Source: Candidatus Moduliflexus flocculans
Lineage (GTDB): Bacteria > Moduliflexota > Moduliflexia > Moduliflexales > Moduliflexaceae
Direction: 5' to 3'
DNA length: 33,854 bases
NCBI GenBank assembly: GCA_000739515.1
Contig: DF820458.1
Location: 655,285 to 689,138, forward strand
Positions 24,939 to 32,740 of this stretch are shown piece by piece. A program made the translations under genes and the position numbers. Below the pieces are notes generated by a model. The model searched no databases, was not told the origin of the DNA, and saw only the letters and a list, made by a program, of their open reading frames with translations. The stretch's first letter is position 1. Each line of letters begins with the position of its first letter.

Positions 24939-25572
24939 TCCATCCCGACACCAGACCTTTGGGCGTATCAGGAAGAAGTTTGGCGCTGAGTGTCACTTCT
25001 CCGTTGGCTGGAATTGTCATTGACGAAAGCGCCAGTGTCACGTACTGATTTGACGACAACACGTCACGTAATTGAATCGGAGACGCTGAATAATTTTTCA
25101 ATGTGACGAACGAGTCGTTCTCGCCTTCTTGTTGATTGCCGAGACGCAAAACCGGTCTGGGCAGCACAGCCAAATCAGCTTGAACGTTTGCTTGCAGCGT
25201 GAGGGTAAATGATGCCTGTCCCGCGTCGGGAGCATTGGTCGTGACATTGACGACCTGGCGAATCCCTCGGCGCTGATTGCCTGCTTTTAAATTCACAGCG
25301 ACTTTTCCCTCGCCACCGGCGGGGATATCGTTGCCAGTCAGCAACTTGGCATCGCAGCCTCAGCCACCTTTGACTTGCTCGATGGTAAGCACGCTGTCTC
25401 CGGTATTTTTGAAGACAAATTCATGCGTCAGGGTCTGGTTCGGCTGCACGTCGCCGAAGTCGAACGTGGTTCCGCCAACGACTTCGAGCTGCGGCGCTGC
25501 CTGAGCAGGGAGGCTCAGGGCAAAACAGGCGCAGATGAGAAACATTCCCATCAAAATACTTGATTTTTTCAT
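24871..25572 (-). CDS. DUF1573-like secreted protein, candidate selenoprotein (in-frame UGA at codon 71)
   Basis: Two halves in the same frame are separated only by a TGA at 25360-25362. Read through, they give a 233-aa protein. It has a signal peptide (MKKSSILMGMFLICACFALS, cleavage near AQA), then a DUF1573-type Ig-like domain: FDFGDVQPNQTLTHEFVFKN, TGDSVLTIEQVKGG-U-GC, then a second beta-rich domain. DUF1573 proteins normally carry a CGC motif here; the UGA is at the first Cys (residue 71) and Cys73 is kept. A hairpin with SECIS geometry starts 15 nt downstream. Both halves are free of other defects. UGA is an ordinary stop for neighbouring genes such as cheW and rtcA, so the code is not globally altered. 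The alternative is a recent nonsense mutation. The role is unknown; a periplasmic redox or metal-binding function would fit a U-x-C pair. The 3' end overlaps cheA. Confidence 0.72.
25330..25345 (-). promoter_or_regulatory. Candidate bacterial SECIS hairpin
   Basis: On the minus strand, 20 nt separate the UGA from a 4-nt loop GACU. The loop is closed by a 6-bp stem (GUUGCU with GGCAAC, five Watson-Crick pairs and one U-G). Bacterial SECIS elements lie directly downstream of the UGA inside the coding region and usually have a G in the first two loop positions, as here. A competing 5-bp pairing (UGCCA with UGGCA) is possible. Confidence 0.5.
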
Positions 25573-25737
25573 CGCGTGATGTTACTCCTATTCAGAAAGA
25601 TGTCGAATTGGCGCTGCGCCTCATGAGAGCGGTTGCACGCGACGCAAAACGCCACAAATGCCAACACGTTGTATCGTAAAAAGGGCGGAGAAAAAGTCAA
25701 TAGATACTTCATTGAAATAATCAAGACGGAGGAAAAT

Positions 25738-25983
25738 ATGGTTGATAAAGACGAATTAAAGAGAGATTTATCCGATTTGGATCGCGTCAGATGCGAGTTG
25801 ATTATGGCCAATTATCGCTATGAAGAAGCGCTGGAAAAATTCGATCTCAAATATGGCGAAGGATTAGGACAACGGGCTATTCGCGTTCTACGAAATCGGT
25901 TTTTGCTGAAAAAATTAATTCTTCCGCCAGAGGCCATCGAAGAGGTGGCGGTGGAACTCTTTTCCAGTTTGCGGGAAGATTAG
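25738..25983 (+). CDS. Small helical protein, unknown function
   Basis: This 81-aa protein starts at the ATG at 25738, which has a strong Shine-Dalgarno (GGAGG, 25730-25734). The longer in-frame opening from 25633 has no such signal. The product is charged and predicted all-helical: LKRDLSDLDRVRCELIMANY, YEEALEKFDLKYGEGL, RAIRVLRNRFLLKK and a C-terminal PPEAIEEVAVELFSSL. It has no signal peptide, membrane helix or Cys motif. I do not recognise the family. It is divergent from the DUF1573 gene and 77 nt upstream of the YibQ-like gene. Confidence 0.65.
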   Translation: MVDKDELKRDLSDLDRVRCELIMANYRYEEALEKFDLKYGEGLGQRAIRVLRNRFLLKKLILPPEAIEEVAVELFSSLRED

Positions 25984-26060
25984 AAACAGAAGGGGAGGAT
26001 GTGACGGCGTGACAGGAGAAGGGAAGAAGAGTTTTCTGCTGTCCGTTGTCATAAAAATGC

Positions 26061-27197
26061 GTGAATTTCTCAGGAAAAACGTTAGTCGTTTGTCTGATTG
26101 TGTTTGGTGTTTTGACAGGAATGTGGCTGCTGCTCGGCATGTTCAGCGGAACGCGGCCACTTTTTGAACGCGAACCCGACCCTGCGGCCTTTCCTGAACG
26201 AGGCGCGGCGCAATTGAATCGAACGATTGCTGCTCTTTTGAGCAAAGAGACTCTTCCTGCCTATTATCACGCGAGCGCAAGAGAGACGCAGCGGCAGCAT
26301 GGCGGGAAATGGATGACGTATGACTATGCCGCGCAGATTGGCGATCCGGCGGCGCTCTCTCCATTGCTCCTTAAGCTTTCGGAAACCATTGAAAATAGCG
26401 GTGGCGAAATCTTTCAAACCTATTCGCAACCAGAAGAGCGCCGAACCACGCTGGTGATCGGCATCGGCACGCTAATCACGCATACCATCGTCATTTCCTG
26501 GCCGGAGATCGCGCCGGTTGCGCAAGAGCCTCAGCCGTTCCGGGCCGCCATTATCATTGACGATTTAGGCACGAGCCTTCCAATGGTAGAGCGGCTGTTA
26601 GCGCTGAATCAGCAATTCACGTTTTCGATTTTGCCGCATCAAAAGGCATCGGCAGATATTGCAGAACTGCTTCATGCGCGGCAGCAGCAAGTCCTTTTGC
26701 ATTTGCCGATGGAACCGCAAGATTACCCGTCAATATCGCCCGGCAAAGGGGCGATTTTATCCCGCATGAGCGCGGATCAGATTCAGCGCCAGATTCAAGA
26801 GGATTTAGCCACTGTCCCCTATGCGTCCGGCGTCAACAATCACATGGGATCGCGCCTGACCACGCAGGCGGGGATGATGCAGGCCGTGTTGAAAGAATTG
26901 CAGCAGCGGCAATTGTTCTTTGTGGACAGCCGTACGACTGACGCCACCATTGCCTTTCAATTAGCGCAGCAAATCGGCGTGAAATCAGGCGAACGCAAGA
27001 TTTTTCTCGATGCAAACCCCGGCAAGGAATTTGCGAAAGAGCAGATGCGCAAACTTGCCGAACTTGCAGAACAAGGCGGCCCCGCCATTGCAATCGGTCA
27101 TCCAAAAGAAGCGACATTGACGGCATTAGAAGAAACGCTGCCAGAATTTCAGCGTCGCAACATCAAAATCGTCAGCGTCTCGGAGTTGCTGCAATAA
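26061..27197 (+). CDS. YibQ-type divergent polysaccharide deacetylase
   Basis: This 378-aa envelope protein starts at a GTG (an in-frame TAA at 26052 excludes an earlier start). The N-terminus is a membrane anchor (LVVCLIVFGVLTGMWLLLG). A variable periplasmic region of ~125 residues follows, then the divergent polysaccharide deacetylase domain (~155-375). Family signatures are AAIIIDDLGTSL (metal-site Asp pair), FSILPHQKAS, VLLHLPMEPQDYP, GVNNHMGSRLT, FFVDSRTTDA and AIAIGHPKEAT. These match the YibQ/DUF610 family, a NodB-like barrel whose substrate is not established. It may act on peptidoglycan or another envelope glycan. It is upstream of, but probably independent from, the methyltransferase gene. 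Confidence 0.88.
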   Translation: MNFSGKTLVVCLIVFGVLTGMWLLLGMFSGTRPLFEREPDPAAFPERGAAQLNRTIAALLSKETLPAYYHASARETQRQHGGKWMTYDYAAQIGDPAALSPLLLKLSETIENSGGEIFQTYSQPEERRTTLVIGIGTLITHTIVISWPEIAPVAQEPQPFRAAIIIDDLGTSLPMVERLLALNQQFTFSILPHQKASADIAELLHARQQQVLLHLPMEPQDYPSISPGKGAILSRMSADQIQRQIQEDLATVPYASGVNNHMGSRLTTQAGMMQAVLKELQQRQLFFVDSRTTDATIAFQLAQQIGVKSGERKIFLDANPGKEFAKEQMRKLAELAEQGGPAIAIGHPKEATLTALEETLPEFQRRNIKIVSVSELLQ

Positions 27198-27274
27198 TAA
27201 AGAGTTATTGGGAAGTGAATGAACCTGTTAGACATCGTGAAGATGCCTGGCAGGTCTGTTTCCGTATCTGTCGC

Positions 27275-28912
27275 ATGAGCGCGTGGAGAAATGCCCTGTA
27301 TTATGGCGATAACCTGAACATTTTGCGGCAATATCTCGCCACCGAAAGCGTGGATTTAATTTATCTTGATCCGCCGTTCAACTCAAATCGAAATTATAAT
27401 GTGTTATTCAAAGACGAAAGCGGCGAGGACTCGGAAGCCCAACTCACCGCGTTTGAAGATACGTGGCATTGGGACGCCGCCGCCGAAGCGACGTATCATG
27501 AAATTGTCGAAACCGCCGCGCCGCATATCGTGATCATGATCGGCGCATTCAGGGAAGTCCTCGGCGCGAACCAGATGACCGCGTATCTCGTGATGATGAC
27601 GGCGCGGCTGATTGAACTGCATCGCGTGTTGAAACCGACCGGCAGCCTCTATCTGCATTGCGATCCGACCGCCAGCCATTATTTAAAAATTGTGCTGGAT
27701 ACGATTTTTAGAGTAGAAAATTTTCGGAATGAGATTATCTGGCAGCGAACAAGTAGTCATAATGATTCAAAAAAATGGGCGGCAGTTCATGATGTGATTT
27801 TCTTTTATACGAAATCGGCGCAATTCAAGTGGAATGGCGTGTTTACGGAACATAACCCTGAGTATGTCGAGAATTTTTACCATTACAAGGATGAGCGTGG
27901 ATTGTATCGGCACGATCATATTATTCGTTCAGTTTCGATGGGAGCGCGTCCAAATTTAACATACGAATACAAAGGATATATGCCAGAATGGGGATGGCGC
28001 GTTGTTAAAGAAAAGTTAATCCAATTAGATCAGGAGGATCGTATTTATTGGAGTTCGAAAGGACGGCCATATTTAAAACGATACCTTCATGAACAAAAAG
28101 GAACGCCGATCAAATCTGTCATTACTGATATTCCTCCCATCGGCCCGCAAGCGAAAGAAAAACTTGGATATCAGACACAAAAACCTGTGGAATTATTGGA
28201 GCGCATTCTCCAATCCAGCAGCAACGAAGGCGATCTCGTGCTTGACCCCTTCTGCGGCTACGGCACGACGATTCACGCCGCGCAAAAGCTCAATCGCCGC
28301 TGGCTTGGGATTGACATTATGCATCTCGCGATTGCGCTGCAAAAATATCGCCTGAAAGATGCCTTCGGATTAGTGGAAAAGCAGGATTATCAAGTGTTCG
28401 GCGAGCCGGAAGACCTCGCTGCCGCCCGTCAGCTTGCGCTGGATGACCGCTATCAATTCCAGTGGTGGGCGCTGTCGCTGATTCAGGCGCAGCCAGTCGG
28501 CGGCGACACCGGCAGCAAGCAGGGGAAAAAAGGCGCGGACAAAGGAATTGACGGCGTGATCAGTTTCCTTAACGATCCGAAACAGAAGCCGAAAAAGCTG
28601 ATTGTGCAGGTGAAAAGTGGCAAAGTCAAAAGCGGCGACATCCGCGATCTGATTGGAGTGATTGATTCGGAACACGCCGCAATGGGCGTGTTTATCACAT
28701 TAGAACCGCCGACGAAAGAGATGCAGAAAGCCGCGCTCGCCGCTGGATATTATCATTCGCCCAACTGGAATAAGAATTATCCGAAAGTGCAAATTCTGAC
28801 GATAGAAGACCTCTTTGCCGGAGCGACGGTGCAGATGCCGCCAACCGCCCGAACCCACAAAAAAGCCCAGAAAGAAACTATGTTGAACAACGGACAACAT
28901 GAATTATTATGA
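27275..28912 (+). CDS. DNA methyltransferase fused to an Mrr-like nuclease domain
   Basis: This 545-aa protein is counted from the ATG at 27275; a GTG at 27215 would add 20 residues, and neither start has a good Shine-Dalgarno. The methyltransferase opens with NALYYGDNLNIL. Catalytic motif IV DPPF is at ~32-35 (VDLIYLDPPFNS), and SAM motif I comes late (~320-345, VLDPFCGYGTTIHAAQKL). This order marks the beta class of amino-methyltransferases (N6-adenine or N4-cytosine). Residues ~415-520 form an Mrr-like PD-(D/E)XK domain (GIDGVISF, LIVQVKSGK, then GVFITLEPPTKEM). It could be a self-contained restriction-modification enzyme or a methylation-dependent nuclease. No specificity subunit or separate nuclease is adjacent. 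The recognition sequence cannot be read from this. Confidence 0.88.
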   Translation: MSAWRNALYYGDNLNILRQYLATESVDLIYLDPPFNSNRNYNVLFKDESGEDSEAQLTAFEDTWHWDAAAEATYHEIVETAAPHIVIMIGAFREVLGANQMTAYLVMMTARLIELHRVLKPTGSLYLHCDPTASHYLKIVLDTIFRVENFRNEIIWQRTSSHNDSKKWAAVHDVIFFYTKSAQFKWNGVFTEHNPEYVENFYHYKDERGLYRHDHIIRSVSMGARPNLTYEYKGYMPEWGWRVVKEKLIQLDQEDRIYWSSKGRPYLKRYLHEQKGTPIKSVITDIPPIGPQAKEKLGYQTQKPVELLERILQSSSNEGDLVLDPFCGYGTTIHAAQKLNRRWLGIDIMHLAIALQKYRLKDAFGLVEKQDYQVFGEPEDLAAARQLALDDRYQFQWWALSLIQAQPVGGDTGSKQGKKGADKGIDGVISFLNDPKQKPKKLIVQVKSGKVKSGDIRDLIGVIDSEHAAMGVFITLEPPTKEMQKAALAAGYYHSPNWNKNYPKVQILTIEDLFAGATVQMPPTARTHKKAQKETMLNNGQHELL

Positions 28913-28927
28913 CGCATATTAAGAATC

Positions 28928-28960
28928 AGACCTCACAGGTTTTCAAAACCTGTGAGGTCT
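28928..28960. repeat. 33-bp perfect palindromic repeat, copy B
   Basis: Arms 28928-28942 and 28946-28960 are identical to those at 1477-1509; only the loop base differs (tca instead of tcg). It lies 15 nt after the methyltransferase stop and could end its transcript, though no T-tract follows. Confidence 0.8.
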
Positions 28961-28997
28961 AACCATCAATGCTCGCACCTATAAAAGGAGGGTGATC

Positions 28998-29434
28998 ATG
29001 AAATTGCCATTTACACTCGAAGAATTTTTGCAGGTCTTTAGCACGTATAATCAGACCGTCTGGCCGATGCAAATCGTATTCAATCTGTTGGCGCTCTTCG
29101 CCATCTTTTTCGCCGTCAAAACATACCGGCGGGCTGATGCCCTTATCAGCGGCATTTTAGCGCTTCTCTGGCTCTGGATCTGTTGGGGCATCGCTATCCA
29201 CAATTTCCGACCTTTGGCCTTCCCTGTCCGACAACGATTTTTACGTTTGGCCTGCTGCTCTGGACAAAATCGCCATTTCCCCGCTACCTGCGTATCATCC
29301 CGGCGATCTGGTTGGTAATCGGCTTCGGCGCGGCCATTTCGCTGACAATTCGCGAAGATGTTGGGCTGCTGGTTGCCGGAATCATTGGCAGTGTATTGCT
29401 TGTGTTGTGTGAACGAAAATGCGCTCACGCTTGA
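28998..29434 (+). pseudogene. DUF6064 membrane protein, broken by internal deletion and frameshift
   Basis: A strong Shine-Dalgarno (AGGAGGG, 28986-28992) precedes the ATG at 28998. The first frame gives a DUF6064-like N-terminus (MKLPFTLEEFLQVFSTYNQT then helices up to LALLWLWICWG). Near 29180 the homology jumps to another frame, GHRYPQFPTFGLPCPTTIFT, and continues through the C-terminal helices (YLRIIPAIWLVIGFGAAISL) to 29434. Family members have several more helices between these two parts, so roughly 60-80 codons seem to be lost, with a change of frame. The gene is probably inactive, although the first frame could still yield a short membrane peptide. The dmeF-like gene begins 11 nt later. 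Confidence 0.75.
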
Positions 29435-29445
29435 GGAGAAATCCT

Positions 29446-30342
29446 ATGCCCCATCAACCCCTTGAATTATGGCAGCATCAACACACGTTTAACCTCGAAA
29501 AAACGCGCATCGAGAAAAAAACGCGCCTCGTCGTGATCATTACTTTCGCGATGATGATCGCCGAAATCTTTTTCGGTTGGCTGACCAATTCAATGGCGCT
29601 GCTTGCCGATGGCTGGCACATGGGAACGCATGCGTTCGCATTAGGCATTTCGTTAATCGCCTATATCCTCGCAAGAACATACGCGCATGACAACCGCTTT
29701 ACGTTCGGCACATGGAAGATTGAAATTCTGGGCGCGTATTCGAGCGCCATCGTGCTTGGCATGGTCGGGCTGCTGATGATTGCAACCTCTGTCGAACGGA
29801 TGATTCATCCGTTGCCGATTCAGTACAATCAAGCCCTGTTGGTCGCGATGCTCGGCCTTGTTGTGAATGTGGTGTGCGCCGTGATTTTGAACAGCGGCGG
29901 CCATGCCCACGGACATCATCATGCGCATGAAGATTTGAACCTCAAGTCCGCGTATCTGCACGTCATTGCTGATGCCATGACTTCTGTGCTTGCGCTGCTC
30001 GCGCTGCTCGGCGCAAAATATCTGCGCGTCACCTGGTTAGATGCTTTTATGGGAATCGTCGGCGCAGGATTGATTCTGAACTGGTCGGCAATGCTGCTGA
30101 AAGAAACCGCGAATATTTTGCTGGATCGCGCCGTCACGCCGCTGGCCGAGGAAGTCCGCGCCACGCTCGAATCTGATGGCGATACCAGAATCAGCGATTT
30201 GCACCTCTGGAAAGTCGCGCAAGACAAATATGCCTGTATCGTCGCCGTAGTAACAAATCAAAAATGCGCCGTTGACGAGTATCGCCAGCGCTTGCAGGAT
30301 ATTCATGAATTAGCGCATATCACCATCGAGATCAATCACTAA
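29446..30342 (+). CDS. dmeF: Cation diffusion facilitator, DmeF-like Co/Ni exporter
   Basis: This 298-aa inner-membrane metal/proton antiporter is counted from the ATG at 29446, which has GAGGAGA upstream. The N-terminus has the DmeF-like WQHQHTFN. Six transmembrane helices follow, with metal-site segments SMALLADGWHMGTHAFALG (TM2) and HVIADAMTSVLALLALLG (TM5). A His-rich loop (GHAHGHHHAHED) lies between TM4 and TM5. The C-terminal cytoplasmic domain (ISDLHLWKVAQDKYACIVAV) is typical of CDF proteins. DmeF exports Co(II) and Ni(II); Zn or other metals remain possible from sequence alone. No metal-sensor repressor is adjacent. It may once have been coupled to the broken DUF6064 gene. Confidence 0.88.
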   Translation: MPHQPLELWQHQHTFNLEKTRIEKKTRLVVIITFAMMIAEIFFGWLTNSMALLADGWHMGTHAFALGISLIAYILARTYAHDNRFTFGTWKIEILGAYSSAIVLGMVGLLMIATSVERMIHPLPIQYNQALLVAMLGLVVNVVCAVILNSGGHAHGHHHAHEDLNLKSAYLHVIADAMTSVLALLALLGAKYLRVTWLDAFMGIVGAGLILNWSAMLLKETANILLDRAVTPLAEEVRATLESDGDTRISDLHLWKVAQDKYACIVAVVTNQKCAVDEYRQRLQDIHELAHITIEINH

Positions 30343-30357
30343 TAGCTGTCGGTTATT

Positions 30358-32649
30358 ATGCGGCGGTTTTTCCAATTTTACCTCATTGCGGCGCTGCTCG
30401 GATTGTTAGGCTGGCTGTTCGGTTTCTGGTCGTTCGGCGAGATGCTGGATGTCCATCTGTCGCTGTTTGCCCTTTTATTCGCAGGCTTCGTTTTGCTCGT
30501 CATTTTAGGATTGATTATTTCGGTGGCGACCGACACGCAGAACGTCGAACTGTTGCGAAAACGCCTGTACAGCCGCATTCCGCTCTGGAATCTCTGGCTG
30601 CGGCAGCGGGCGGCGCGTTCCGCGATTTCCCTGTTGAATCTTCAGCCGACGCCGCATGCCGCCGAGTTAGTGGCTGAAACGCTCTGCTGTTCCATGCTGG
30701 GAAAGCGGCTGCGCCGCCAGATTGACGACGCGCTGACTTCGTTGTCGGATCAAGCCTGTCGCGATGCGGTAGTGGGCGTTTGGCTGAATTCGCGCCACCG
30801 CCGTTTGACGGAATTTTTGGCGCAGCGCCGTTGGATCGCCGCCGCGCCCATGACGGCGCGAGTCGTCAGCGCGTTGCAGCTCGGCGAAATCGAATTGCTG
30901 CGCCAGGAAGAAGCCGCGATAGTCGAAGGCTTGCTTCCAGCCTGCGCTGACCGCGATCCCGCGGTTGCCGCCGCCGCTCGCGATCTGCTGTTTCATCTTC
31001 AGCGCGACGAGGCGAAAGAAGCATTGTGCCGCCTCGTCATCGAAACCGACGCCGCGCTTGCCCGCGAAGCCGTGTTCGCCTTGAAATACCTGCCGCGCAA
31101 TCCCTCGCAACGCGCTCTGTTCCTGTTTTTGACGGAGCAATGGGAACAATACGAGGCGCTCGACTTCGACCAGCAACTGCTGAGCGCCGCGCATCGCGCC
31201 GCCGCGCCGGAATTGCGGCAGCGTATCGCCGAAATGCTGCGCAAAGCCGGACGCGCTGATTTCCTGACCGTGCTGGTCGGCGCGGATTACGTCTCTCGCG
31301 CCAGGGAAATGACCGACGCTGAGGCCGGAATCATGATTCAAATGCTGGCCGCGCAGCAGCAGTGGCCGCGCCTCTGGAAGCTTGTCTTCGAAATCTCCTT
31401 TGCGCACAGCATTGAGGTCGTCCGCCTGCTTGTCGCAAATGCATGGTTACCGGAAAACACCGACGAGCGCGGCCTGTTCGAAGAATTGCGCGAGTTGGCG
31501 AATGCGGACATTTCCACCGAACCGGAAGACGCCCGCAGCGCGTTGCCGCTCGCGCTGCCGGAAGCGACGATTCGCGTGCATGGCCGCATCAACGATTTCG
31601 CCTTTTCGCCGACGCAGCCGGTGTTAGCGTTCGGCACGGGCAATCGCAAGGCTGCCCTCTGGAATTTTCAGCGTGGCGAAATGGAAGAGGTGATTGGCGG
31701 ATTTGCGCATTCCGTCGGATTGGTGACGTTTGCGCCGACTGGTGAACTCTTTTGCGCGGAACGCTCGAACGCGGTTGATACGCCGTGCAACCTCTATTGC
31801 TGCCAGAATGGCGTGTTGCAGCCCGTCGGTCAACACGCAGGTTCGGTCACATCAATCGTCATTTTAAGCGATGAACAGGCGCTTTCCACCGGACGCGACG
31901 AGCGCATCGCCCTTTGGAATTACCAGCAGCCCGCCTGCATCCGCGAACAAAGTCTAACCTTCTGGCCGCGAGCGGCAGCCATCTCGCCGGATGCGCAGCA
32001 GATCGTCTTACTCCACGAAAATATCGCGTTATTCGATATTGTCGATTTTCAGCGAAAATGGCAATGGTGGGGCGACAGCGTGGGACGCTGCGCGATCTTT
32101 CTGCCCGGTACGGATAGCTTTGTCGTGGGGAAAAATAACGGCAGCGTTCAGGCATATCGTTTCGCGTCGCCGCAGGATGAGCCGCAACCGCGCCTGTTTC
32201 AGGCGCATTCCGGGCGCGTGCAGGGCATGGCGATTCATGCCGCGTCGCAGACGCTCATCACCGCCGGAGCGGAGGGAACGCTGCATTTCTCAAACTGGGC
32301 AGCAAATCAGTTCCTCAACAGCCTGACGCATCAGGAGAAAAAATGCACCGCGCTCTACGCCTCACCGGACGGCGCGTTTTTGGCGACGGGCAATCACGAT
32401 AATTCCATGACACTCTGGGATATTCGCGTCCTTGACGTGCCGCGCCTGTTCACGATTCCGTTGGCGACCGCCTCGCCTGATCAGTTGATCGCGATTCAAG
32501 AATTGGCCGTTCGCCCGGAAATTCCACAGCATGTCAAGCGTTCGCTGTTGTTCATGCAGCGCGTCCTGCAATATCGCTTTCGCTTCGATATCGAAATCGG
32601 CGATATTCCGTCCATCAAAGTTGGCGAATTTGACATTGAAATCGAGTAA
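30358..32649 (+). CDS. Membrane-anchored helical-repeat and WD40 protein
   Basis: This 763-aa protein has two N-terminal membrane helices (~7-27 and ~33-58), so most of it probably lies in the cytoplasm. Residues ~75-395 are alpha-helical and HEAT-like (CADRDPAVAAAARDLLFHLQ, ALAREAVFALKYLP). Residues ~400-700 form a WD40-type beta-propeller: TIRVHGRINDFAFSPTQPVL, AALWNFQRGE, SVTSIVILSDEQALSTGRDE and MTLWDIRVLD. No catalytic motif is visible. Both repeat types mediate protein contacts, so a scaffold role at the inner membrane is likely, with unknown partners. It starts 15 nt after the dmeF-like gene without a clear Shine-Dalgarno and may be co-transcribed with it. Confidence 0.82.
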   Translation: MRRFFQFYLIAALLGLLGWLFGFWSFGEMLDVHLSLFALLFAGFVLLVILGLIISVATDTQNVELLRKRLYSRIPLWNLWLRQRAARSAISLLNLQPTPHAAELVAETLCCSMLGKRLRRQIDDALTSLSDQACRDAVVGVWLNSRHRRLTEFLAQRRWIAAAPMTARVVSALQLGEIELLRQEEAAIVEGLLPACADRDPAVAAAARDLLFHLQRDEAKEALCRLVIETDAALAREAVFALKYLPRNPSQRALFLFLTEQWEQYEALDFDQQLLSAAHRAAAPELRQRIAEMLRKAGRADFLTVLVGADYVSRAREMTDAEAGIMIQMLAAQQQWPRLWKLVFEISFAHSIEVVRLLVANAWLPENTDERGLFEELRELANADISTEPEDARSALPLALPEATIRVHGRINDFAFSPTQPVLAFGTGNRKAALWNFQRGEMEEVIGGFAHSVGLVTFAPTGELFCAERSNAVDTPCNLYCCQNGVLQPVGQHAGSVTSIVILSDEQALSTGRDERIALWNYQQPACIREQSLTFWPRAAAISPDAQQIVLLHENIALFDIVDFQRKWQWWGDSVGRCAIFLPGTDSFVVGKNNGSVQAYRFASPQDEPQPRLFQAHSGRVQGMAIHAASQTLITAGAEGTLHFSNWAANQFLNSLTHQEKKCTALYASPDGAFLATGNHDNSMTLWDIRVLDVPRLFTIPLATASPDQLIAIQELAVRPEIPQHVKRSLLFMQRVLQYRFRFDIEIGDIPSIKVGEFDIEIE

Positions 32650-32665
32650 ATTACAACTATAATCT

Positions 32666-32729
32666 AACGCAAAAGGCGCAAGAGACGCAAAGCGTTTGCG
32701 CCTGTTGCGTCTCTTGCGCCTTTTGCGTT
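32666..32729. repeat. 25-bp perfect inverted repeat immediately upstream of rtcA
   Basis: Arms 32666-32690 and 32705-32729 are perfectly complementary around a 14-nt loop. The right arm ends 11 nt before the rtcA ATG. In RNA this would be a very stable hairpin that could end the upstream transcript or limit ribosome access to rtcA. The frame reading upstream into it (MRLLRLLRLLR) is an artefact of the repeat. Confidence 0.85.
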
Positions 32730-32740
32730 ATAAAATTGTT

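Noticed and set aside
25360..25362. Genome-wide reassignment of UGA (for example to Trp or Gly)
   Set aside because: Several neighbouring genes, including cheW, rtcA and the propeller kinase, end at UGA with lengths that fit their families, so UGA is a normal stop here.
32696..32740. N-terminal extension of RtcA
   Set aside because: The 15 extra codons translate the right part of the hairpin into LLRLLRLLR, and family members start at the position equivalent to 32741.
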